Below are positions 16,546 to 22,649 of a DNA stretch of 24,313 nucleotides, in pieces. The position numbers were made by a program, and so were the translations under genes. Under the pieces are notes generated by a model. The model saw nothing but the letters and a program-made list of their open reading frames with translations, had not been told where the DNA came from and did no database searches. Origin of the DNA: Bacteroidota bacterium (lineage in GTDB: Bacteria; Bacteroidota; Bacteroidia; Bacteroidales; UBA4417); NCBI GenBank assembly GCA_020048595.1, contig JAIFMH010000335.1, positions 1 through 24,313 of the forward strand, in the 5' to 3' direction. How positions within the stretch are numbered: position 1 is the stretch's first letter; each line of letters begins with the position of its first letter.

Positions 16546-17199
16546 ATGTATAAACTTCTGGATATTGAGAATTGGAACAGGAAAGAACACTTCGCGTTTT
16601 TCAACCAATTTGACGAACCCTTTTTTGGAATCGTAGCTGAAATAGATTGTACAAATGGATACCAGGTTTGCAAAAATAATGCGATACCGTTTTCACTTTA
16701 CTGCCATTACCAGGCAATAACTGCAGTAAACCAAACCGAAGAATTCAGGCACAGAATCAAAAACGACGAAATAATTATTTTTGATACTATACACGTAACT
16801 ACAACAATTGGAAGAGATGACAATACTTTCTCCTTTTCATTTATTCCTTTTACGGAGTCATTGAATGAATTCGTTGACCTGGCGAAGCTGGAAATTGACA
16901 GGATAAAACGCTCTTCAGGCATAGGAGCCAACGAAAATACAGGTCGGCCTGATGTAATTCACTTTTCAACAGTGCCCTGGATAAGTTTTACGGGTGTAAC
17001 CCATCCCCAGAATTTCAAATTTAAAGACAGTATTCCGAAAATAACCTTTGGTAAATATTTTAACAGGAACGGCAGAATGATAATGCCTGTTTCGGTTAAT
17101 GCTCATCATGGATTAATGGATGCTTTGCACGTTAGCCGTTTTTTGCAATTATTTGAGCAATTAATGGATAATAAAGACTTAGAATATTTTATTCGATGA
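16546..17199 (+). CDS. CatA-like (chloramphenicol-acetyltransferase family) O-acyltransferase
   Basis: The 217-residue protein matches the CAT family (PF00302) over its full length. The C-terminal active-site motif is NAHHGLMDALHVSRFLQLF (185-203), with the catalytic His at 188 and structural Asp at 192. In classical enzymes the motif is HHxxxDG, and here Gly is replaced by Ala193. The central STVPWISFTGVTHP (141-154) corresponds to the usual PW-x-x-FT segment. CAT enzymes are trimers transferring acetyl from acetyl-CoA to a hydroxyl group. Chromosomal CatA-like relatives are common in Bacteroidota and need not give antibiotic resistance. It begins two bases after a HAD gene and ends the operon, so a metabolic or detoxifying acylation is at least as likely as chloramphenicol resistance. 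Confidence 0.85.
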   Translation: MYKLLDIENWNRKEHFAFFNQFDEPFFGIVAEIDCTNGYQVCKNNAIPFSLYCHYQAITAVNQTEEFRHRIKNDEIIIFDTIHVTTTIGRDDNTFSFSFIPFTESLNEFVDLAKLEIDRIKRSSGIGANENTGRPDVIHFSTVPWISFTGVTHPQNFKFKDSIPKITFGKYFNRNGRMIMPVSVNAHHGLMDALHVSRFLQLFEQLMDNKDLEYFIR

Positions 17200-17203
17200 T
17201 TTT

Positions 17204-17227
17204 AGCAAAGCATGGTTTTGCTTTTTT
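17204..17227 (+). terminator. Probable terminator after the acetyltransferase gene
   Basis: AGCAAA (17204-17209) pairs with TTTGCT (17217-17222), followed by TTTTT. The stem is short (6 bp, AT-rich) but it lies immediately after the stop and between convergent genes. Confidence 0.5.
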
Positions 17228-17274
17228 CAGACCAGCACTAAAAACAGAATAAGCTTAATAGTATACTACATGTT

Positions 17275-19821
17275 CTATGCCGAATTCCTGCTCGCATTGA
17301 TATTTCCATATAACGATCGCCTGACAATTTTTTCGTAAGTGCTTTCGTATTTCGATTTTTGTTCGATTTTTTGAAGCGCATATTGCTGAATTACAAGCAA
17401 CGGCAAAACAATATGTTCCCTGATTTCGATTGAACTGCGCGTTACAGGCTCTTCTTCCATCAAAACTTCGTATCCGGATATAAACAGAACCATCTCCTTC
17501 GATAGTTTGTATTCATCGAACAGAATGTTCCAGAAATCCTTGTACTCTTCGTCTTTTGCAATGTAAGAGGTTAATTCAAACAGGCATTTTGAAAGTGACA
17601 TCATGCTGTTCTGCATCAAAGCTTTAAAGAAAGGAACTTCCCTGAATAAACGTTTCAAATCGTCCGATTTCCCTTCGTTGATTAAAGTTTGAATGGCCGT
17701 TCCAATACCAAAGAAACCCGGAATATTCTGCTTCAACTGGCTCCAGGAACCAACAAATGGAATAGCCCTCAGGTCTTTAAATTCAAGCTTTTTCTGATCA
17801 CCGCGTTTGGCTGGCCGGCTTCCTATGTTGGCGGTATTGTAATATTTCAGCGTGCTTTTATTTTCCAGGTAAGGGAGGAACATGGGATGGTTTTTGAGAG
17901 CTGTATACTTTTCGAAGCTTATCCTTGAAAGGTCCTCAATCATCTGCCTCGATTCATTAGATATGGCGTTTTCCTTTGCGAAAAAATTATTGGATAAACC
18001 GGCTGTAAGCAACTGCTCGCAGTTAAAAATAAAGTGTTCCTTGGTGCCGTATGTACTGGTAATGGTTTGACCCTGGATAGTAAGCTGGATTTCATGATTG
18101 GCGATTTTCTGACTTTGAGCTGCGTAAAAACGATGTGTTTTGCCACCACCGCGTGCAGGCGGACCACCGCGGCCATCAAAGAAGATTGCTTTGATTCCAT
18201 AATGATCACAAATAGCTGTTAAATTCTCTTTGGTTTGGAAAATTGACCAGTTTGCCTTCAGAAATCCGCCATCTTTTGTGCCGTCGGAAAAACCAAGCAT
18301 GATGGTTTGTTTATTCTGTCGTTCAAGTAAATGCCTCCGGTATTCCGGAATATCAAAAAGAGATTTTATAATTTCGCTGGAGTTTTTCATGCCTGCCATT
18401 GATTCAAAAAGTGGGACGATATCAAAAGCAATTTTCCCCTTTTCCCAGCCACACCACCGGAAAAGTGCATAAACAAACAGTACTGAGAAAATATCTTCTG
18501 AGTTACTGATTACATACCGGTTGCAGCCTTCTTCCCCGTTTTTATTCTGTATGAACTTAAGCTGTGCAATATTGGTGATAGTGTCTTTAACAAGCTCATC
18601 TGCATAAAGATCAGGATGAACTACGATTTCATCGTTCAGAAGTATTGAAATTAATTTGCTTTTGTGAAGTTCGTCAAGGCTTATATTGATAACACCGGCT
18701 TTTCGCAGTATTTCTTCAACCGTTTTAAAATGAATGCTGTGATCCTGCCGGATATCAAGGGCCGCAAAATGGGTCTTAAATATTTTCACTTTATCGATCA
18801 CATTATCAAGATCATCCAAGTACAAGCTATTGTATTTTTTGATCAGTATGGCTTTTATTTGAAAGAGTGGATTAATAATATCTTCATAGCCAACAGTTTT
18901 CGACGGATCGAACATCGTTGGGTAAATACGGGTTCTGAGATTTGCAATCGTACCTTCTAATTCTCTGAAAGTTAATTTTTGCTCCAGATTTTTAATGTCA
19001 TCGTAATAACACTTCATAAGGCTCATTCGCAGCTCATCGGCTACATTCATGGTTATTCCGGCAGTCACAAAAGGATTGCCATCCCGGTCGCCACCGGGCC
19101 AGAATCCGAGTTTAATAATATTCGGATTGTCGAATTCGCTGTTTTGAATATTCTTTTTAATTTTAGAGTATAACTCGCCTACTGCTTCATAATAGATATT
19201 CCTCAGGAAATAGATGATGTTTTTGGCTTCATCAAACGGAGTTGGTTTTTGAGTATTTATTAGTGATGTTAATCCTAGTTGCTGTAATGTAATATCAATG
19301 CCGTTAATATCATTATCAGTAATCAGTGCTCTGAGTTTGCTTATAATATCCAGCACCGAAGGCGGATAAAACTGGGTTGGATGAGCCGTAAAAACAATGC
19401 GCGTTCCGAAAGTGGAAAGTTTTTCGGATATGTTTTCCTCGTGCTTTTTGCCATCAATCAGGTGAAAGAAATCTTTTAAAGATAAATGAGTACTGTGCTT
19501 CTCAATATCATTAAAAGCAGCATCCTCAACGCTGTCGAAAAGTACTATCTGCCTTTCTACATATTGAATTACACGGAACATAAAATCGATTTTCTCGTTT
19601 TCAGTCTTTAAATCTGTATGCATACTAAAAAAGAAATCGAGTATTTCCTGAGGATCTTTTCCTTCACTGAGCCCTTTTTCGCAAACATGATGCATCAGCG
19701 GAATAAGCATACCAACATTACTGATCCCCTGGAAAGGAAGGTTCAGGAAAAGACTGTTGTACACGTTAAATTTATTTCTGACCGATTTGTCAAACTCTTT
19801 TACTCGGATGGGTGCATGCAT
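17275..19821 (-). CDS. ppc: Phosphoenolpyruvate carboxylase
   Basis: The 848-residue cytoplasmic enzyme carboxylates phosphoenolpyruvate with bicarbonate to oxaloacetate, refilling the TCA cycle. The catalytic motifs are present: FTAHPT (144-149, His147), GGDRDGNPFVT (243-253), FDIVPLFES (466-474), GFSDGTKDGG (510-519, Lys516) and GRGGPPARGGG (550-560, the two arginines of the active-site loop). Canonical enzymes have GYSDSAKDAG and GRGGTVGRGGGP, so both loops are variants here, but the charged residues are kept. The C-terminus ends RNSA rather than RNTG and keeps the Asn used for aspartate inhibition in the E. coli enzyme. Length is slightly below the usual 880-950. It is a single gene, convergent with the acetyltransferase operon. 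A TAATTTTG box lies 24 bases before the ATG. Confidence 0.93.
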   Translation of the reverse strand: MHAPIRVKEFDKSVRNKFNVYNSLFLNLPFQGISNVGMLIPLMHHVCEKGLSEGKDPQEILDFFFSMHTDLKTENEKIDFMFRVIQYVERQIVLFDSVEDAAFNDIEKHSTHLSLKDFFHLIDGKKHEENISEKLSTFGTRIVFTAHPTQFYPPSVLDIISKLRALITDNDINGIDITLQQLGLTSLINTQKPTPFDEAKNIIYFLRNIYYEAVGELYSKIKKNIQNSEFDNPNIIKLGFWPGGDRDGNPFVTAGITMNVADELRMSLMKCYYDDIKNLEQKLTFRELEGTIANLRTRIYPTMFDPSKTVGYEDIINPLFQIKAILIKKYNSLYLDDLDNVIDKVKIFKTHFAALDIRQDHSIHFKTVEEILRKAGVINISLDELHKSKLISILLNDEIVVHPDLYADELVKDTITNIAQLKFIQNKNGEEGCNRYVISNSEDIFSVLFVYALFRWCGWEKGKIAFDIVPLFESMAGMKNSSEIIKSLFDIPEYRRHLLERQNKQTIMLGFSDGTKDGGFLKANWSIFQTKENLTAICDHYGIKAIFFDGRGGPPARGGGKTHRFYAAQSQKIANHEIQLTIQGQTITSTYGTKEHFIFNCEQLLTAGLSNNFFAKENAISNESRQMIEDLSRISFEKYTALKNHPMFLPYLENKSTLKYYNTANIGSRPAKRGDQKKLEFKDLRAIPFVGSWSQLKQNIPGFFGIGTAIQTLINEGKSDDLKRLFREVPFFKALMQNSMMSLSKCLFELTSYIAKDEEYKDFWNILFDEYKLSKEMVLFISGYEVLMEEEPVTRSSIEIREHIVLPLLVIQQYALQKIEQKSKYESTYEKIVRRSLYGNINASRNSA

Positions 19822-19844
19822 ACACTGAATTATTATTTGTTGGT

Positions 19845-19852
19845 CAAAATTA
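19845..19852 (-). promoter_or_regulatory. -7 box (TAATTTTG) of the ppc gene
   Basis: On the minus strand TAATTTTG matches TAnnTTTG, 24 bases before the ATG at 19821. No convincing -33 TTTG was seen upstream, where the IS200-like remnant begins about 50 bases away. Confidence 0.5.
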
Positions 19853-19894
19853 ATAAACCCCTTGACTGGGAAATTGTTCCGGATTGGGATATTT

Positions 19895-20400
19895 AATTAA
19901 ATTTTAAAATCCACCACCTAAAGCGGTGGTATTTTATTTGAGGCTATAACAAAATTAATCAGCTCATTTTACATGATCTGGTACACGAAGTAAGCGCATG
20001 TATCATACAAATGTGATTATTATATTTTATGGGTTAAAAGTCCTGGTATCGAATATTGATTGGAGAAACAGGATAGAGCGCAGACTTCGATATCCGAATG
20101 TTGAGTGGAAGGTTTGGTTGTGAAGTTATGGAACTAAATATTTGCATTGATCATGTTCATTTTGTGGAGAGTATCCACCCTTGGTGTTAGTTGCAACTTT
20201 TAAGCTATTTGGGTAATCATTTTGGGCAAAATGTTATTTTGTTAATACTGTTGGGTTGGCAGAAGAAATGATAAGTTGTTACGTGAAGTATCAGGACGAA
20301 AAGACGGGAAAAGTATAATAAGAAAGAAATGAGTTTAAGTAGCCTGAGTTTGGACCATGGTCCTAAGGGCTATAGCATCAGGCCAACAGCTCTGGAGTGG
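19895..20400 (+). mobile_element. Decayed IS200/IS605-type insertion element
   Basis: The element has the expected order: a subterminal hairpin (ACCACC/GGTGGT, 19913-19918 with 19925-19930), a tnpA remnant (19973-20318), then a structured right end. In the right end GCCTGA (20342-20347) pairs with TCAGGC (20378-20383) around the palindrome GGACCATGGTCC (20352-20363). The exact boundaries cannot be set, because this family makes no target duplication. No tnpB is seen. Confidence 0.7.
19973..20318 (+). pseudogene. tnpA: IS200-type TnpA (Y1 transposase) remnant
   Basis: Three frames together give recognisable TnpA blocks. HVSYKCDYYILWVK (20.0 kb, after a TAA at codon 7) matches the usual YxxxYHIVWxxKYR start. 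MELNICIDHVHFVESI (about 20128-20175) holds the HUH motif H-V-H at 20152-20160. FWAKCYFVNTVG then LAEEMISCYVKYQ (20220-20294) is the C-terminal block, with the catalytic Tyr codon at 20280-20282. In-frame stops, at least two frameshifts and a loss of roughly 25 codons between the HUH block and the C-terminal block show it cannot make an active enzyme. Intact relatives are about 140-155 residues. The assignment is from motif recognition; a protein search with the joined blocks would settle it. Confidence 0.8.
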
Positions 20401-20503
20401 TAACTTACTACATTTAAATATTTTTTCATAGAACGCCCTTCACCAAAACAGAATTTGTAAATATACATCCAGGAGCACTACATTAGATTATCCTTTATCC
20501 GTT

Positions 20504-20677
20504 TCATTCAGTTGAGTCAATTTCAGTGTCAGGTTCCTTCGAAATTGACCGTTCATCCTCATCAATTATTTTTCGCACAAGGTCTTTTTTGTCTTTGTGA
20601 TTTTGCCAGACTAAAAAGACAATGAGCGACACTGCTGCAACCAGAACGATACTAATGACCAGCCAATTTAGTTCCAT
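20504..20677 (-). CDS. Small single-pass membrane protein (57 aa)
   Basis: ATG at 20677 opens a 57-codon frame. Residues 1-4 are followed by one membrane helix (WLVISIVLVAAVSLIVFLVW, 5-24), then a basic turn (QNHKDKKD) and a long charged tail (LVRKIIDEDE ... KEPDTEIDSTE), predicted to face the cytoplasm. The layout of a short N-terminus, one helix, an NxKDKK/E-type junction and an acidic tail is known from memory in many short uncharacterised Bacteroidota proteins. A same-length copy with two nonsense codons lies at 11402-11575, and the preserved alignment of the two supports real coding. Function is unknown. The gene is monocistronic, between the IS200 remnant and a terminator for the next gene. 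Confidence 0.8.
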   Translation of the reverse strand: MELNWLVISIVLVAAVSLIVFLVWQNHKDKKDLVRKIIDEDERSISKEPDTEIDSTE

Positions 20678-20730
20678 AATTTTATATCATGTCAGCATGT
20701 CCGAAATTATATTTTGTAGTGCGGAAAAAC

Positions 20731-20763
20731 AAAAAAAAGGCTGTACTCTTAAAGCACAGCCTT
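20731..20763 (-). terminator. Intrinsic terminator for the small carboxypeptidase-regulatory-like gene
   Basis: On the minus strand AAGGCTGT and ACAGCCTT form a perfect 8-bp stem with an 11-base loop, followed by a run of T. It starts 26 bases after the stop of the 21142-20789 gene. Confidence 0.88.
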
Positions 20764-20788
20764 GAAATTATAAACGGGTAAAGGAATA

Positions 20789-21142
20789 TTATCTGATTAC
20801 GTCCAGTTTAATATCAATAACTTCCTTTTCGCTGGATTTCACTTTAAGATTTTCAACCAGGCTGTTTTTGTAAGAAATAAGAGAAAGAACAAGGTTGTAA
20901 TTACCTGGGTTAACATTGTTGATGGTGAAGTTTCCATCAAGGTCAGTATATACTTTCTGATCGGTTCCTTCAATTGCTACAGCAACACCTACAAGCGATT
21001 CGCCGGTTTTGTTATCAACCACCTTGCCCGAAATGGCAGCTTTCGCATTCATTGGAACTACAGGAGCATCACCTGTTGCAAAAACACAGTTGCTGAATAA
21101 AATTACTACACTTACAATGGCTATGCTGATTATTTTTTTCAT
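20789..21142 (-). CDS. Small secreted carboxypeptidase-regulatory-like domain protein
   Basis: The 117-residue protein has a signal peptide (MKKIISIAIVSVVILFSNCV, then FATGDA) and a single carboxypeptidase-regulatory-like (CarboxypepD_reg) beta-sandwich domain at about 36-115. Its features are ISGKVVDNKTGESLVGVAVA, the TDLDGNFTINNVNPGNY turn and LVLSLISYKNSLVENLKVKS. The same domain forms the N-terminal extension of SusC-type receptors, but here it stands alone with no plug or barrel. It could be a cut-down receptor extension or a free periplasmic/surface module; function unknown. Cys19 lies near the end of the signal but the context (FSNC) is not a strong lipobox. It is monocistronic, with a promoter 23 bases upstream and its own terminator. 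Confidence 0.85.
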   Translation of the reverse strand: MKKIISIAIVSVVILFSNCVFATGDAPVVPMNAKAAISGKVVDNKTGESLVGVAVAIEGTDQKVYTDLDGNFTINNVNPGNYNLVLSLISYKNSLVENLKVKSSEKEVIDIKLDVIR

Positions 21143-21164
21143 AGGGATTACATATTTAATGATG

Positions 21165-21192
21165 CAAAAGTAAACTGAGTGTATTAACTCAA
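21165..21192 (-). promoter_or_regulatory. Promoter of the small carboxypeptidase-regulatory-like gene
   Basis: On the minus strand TTG (21192-21190) and TACTTTTG (21172-21165) are 17 bases apart, resembling the Bacteroidota -33 and -7 boxes. The leader would be about 15-20 bases before the ATG at 21142. Confidence 0.6.
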
Positions 21193-21344
21193 TATTGTCC
21201 CTATATTAATTAAATGTTAAGAAGTTGCAATTTTGCAACCCGGGCAAGTTGTATGAAACTGTTATCTGCCTGAATCATTAGTAAATATGGCCATTTGGCG
21301 CGATGTACAGAAATATAAAATAATCTGTTTATTGCATTCACATT

Positions 21345-22343
21345 CTAAAACTTTGCTATAAATTCAATTGTAAACCTGTCGAAATGATCAGGTAAACTCT
21401 TTTTAAGGTAGTTTTCATAATTGAGCCTTATTTCGGCTTTAAACTGTTTGGGCTCGAATCCGAAATTTACACCGGCAGTAATACGTTCTGCCACTTTACC
21501 TACATTATCAGTTTCCCGACCCATGAAATCCCACCTCACAACAGGACTTATAATTTGTATCATTTTTGCGCCGGTAAAGAAATTATAGCACGAATGCACA
21601 TAGAATCCAAATTGGTCGAGTTCGGCCGAAGTGGTATCGATAAAATGACGGTGTATGTATTCACTTTCAATCAGGAGTTTATCATTTTGGTAACGAATTT
21701 CTCCTCCATACATGGTGAGTTCATTTTCGAGCAGTGTTGATCCCTGGTAGAAATTTCCGGCTAATCGTATGTTTTTCAGTGGCTCGAACAATAAGCGTGC
21801 TGAATAATTGGGCCTGCTGATCCATTGGGGGTTATTATTGCCCGTTCCGTTCATCGCGGCTACCCATACATCAAAGGGAATGTGAAATTTAAACCGGTAA
21901 TTGGCTACCAATCCGATATCGCGTAAACCATCATTAGTGTATTTGGCAACAAATGAGCGGTTAGCAAACATATTTTCTATCGGGCTTCTTAAATAGTCAG
22001 TACCGAAAGGGACTTTTCTCTGACCCAGATAGAATTCCAGATTTTCAACAGGAGTCACTTTTACGAATGCATCCAGCATTTTAATCCTACCCTCGTCGGA
22101 CAAATCAACCTCAACGCGGTATCCGAAATACGGATTAATATTTCCTCTTGCACCAAGCCGCGCATTACGAACCGCGAACCGCATTGTACTGTTTTCGAGA
22201 TCAAATTCAACTTTTGTCTTTAACGAACCGTCAAGTTTAGGTAAATAGAGATTAGTTGTTACTGGTTGATCAGTTGTTTGAGCCTTCCCGCTGATCCCCA
22301 AAAACAGGATGAAAAACAGGAATGGAATTAACTTATGCAGCAT
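21345..22343 (-). CDS. OprO/OprP-type outer-membrane porin
   Basis: A signal peptide (MLHKLIPFLFFILFLGISGK, then AQ) is followed by a porin barrel related to the phosphate-selective porin O/P family (PF07396). Typical segments are VRNARLGARGNINPYFGYRVEVDLS, LDAFVKVTPVENLEFYLGQRKVPFG and FANRSFVAKYTNDGLRDIGL, with alternating strands ending in RFTIEFIAKF. The protein is 332 residues from ATG at 22343. The frame can be extended to a TTG at 22361, but a -7 box (TATTTTTG, 22366-22359) overlaps that codon, so the ATG is the better start. Many Bacteroidota members of this family are general or anion porins, and phosphate selectivity must not be assumed. The gene is monocistronic and divergent from the TonB-dependent receptor at 22650. 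Confidence 0.87.
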   Translation of the reverse strand: MLHKLIPFLFFILFLGISGKAQTTDQPVTTNLYLPKLDGSLKTKVEFDLENSTMRFAVRNARLGARGNINPYFGYRVEVDLSDEGRIKMLDAFVKVTPVENLEFYLGQRKVPFGTDYLRSPIENMFANRSFVAKYTNDGLRDIGLVANYRFKFHIPFDVWVAAMNGTGNNNPQWISRPNYSARLLFEPLKNIRLAGNFYQGSTLLENELTMYGGEIRYQNDKLLIESEYIHRHFIDTTSAELDQFGFYVHSCYNFFTGAKMIQIISPVVRWDFMGRETDNVGKVAERITAGVNFGFEPKQFKAEIRLNYENYLKKSLPDHFDRFTIEFIAKF

Positions 22344-22358
22344 CAGGAATATTTTGAG

Positions 22359-22366
22359 CAAAAATA
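22359..22366 (-). promoter_or_regulatory. -7 box (TATTTTTG) of the porin gene; decides its start
   Basis: The minus-strand TATTTTTG matches TAnnTTTG and ends 15 bases before ATG 22343, giving a leader of about 10 bases. It overlaps the TTG at 22361, which argues against that codon being the start. Confidence 0.6.
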
Positions 22367-22377
22367 TTGAATTATCG

Positions 22378-22606
22378 GAGATTATCGAACTGTAAATTTA
22401 TATCTGCTCCTTTATTGTAATGTCATTCTTTCAATACTCCGATAGATTTTTATTTACCGCGAAGACGAAAGGAAATAAGTAACAGATTATCAATATATTA
22501 GAGTGTAAAGGCCTGGATTTAATACTTTTGATATTGAGATTATTGGAGATTATTAACGGACTGTAGTCTCTTTTTCACTGATTTATATCTCTTTTATTAA
22601 TACATA
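22378..22606. repeat. Imperfect direct repeat in the divergent promoter region
   Basis: GGAGATTATCGAACTGTA followed by TTTATATCT (from 22378) recurs as GGAGATTAT, TAACGGACTGTA and TTTATATCT (22545-22590). Each copy is followed by a CTTT(T)ATT stretch. The copies are about 170 bases apart and each lies near one of the two divergent starts. Confidence 0.45.
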
Positions 22607-22637
22607 ATTATTTAACATCGCATTAATACTCAATCCT

Positions 22638-22645
22638 TATTTTTG
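22638..22645 (+). promoter_or_regulatory. -7 box (TATTTTTG) immediately before the receptor start
   Basis: TATTTTTG ends four bases before ATG 22650. If used, the transcript would start at or within a few bases of the ATG, making a leaderless or near-leaderless message. The -33 position has TTTA rather than TTTG. Confidence 0.5.
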
Positions 22646-22649
22646 CAAA

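Larger units (their letters stand above)
22344..22649. other. Divergent promoter region between porin and receptor
   Basis: This 306-base AT-rich spacer carries a -7 box for each flanking gene and an imperfect direct repeat. No gene is seen. Confidence 0.6.

Noticed and set aside
16546..17199. Acquired chloramphenicol resistance gene
   Set aside because: It lies within a tight chromosomal operon with two HAD genes, has no mobile element beside it, and has Ala in place of the usual Gly in the HHxxxDG motif.
21345..22343. Phosphate-specific porin supporting the phosphonate locus
   Set aside because: The OprO/OprP family name does not establish phosphate selectivity, and the gene lies more than 11 kb from the locus in a separate transcription unit.
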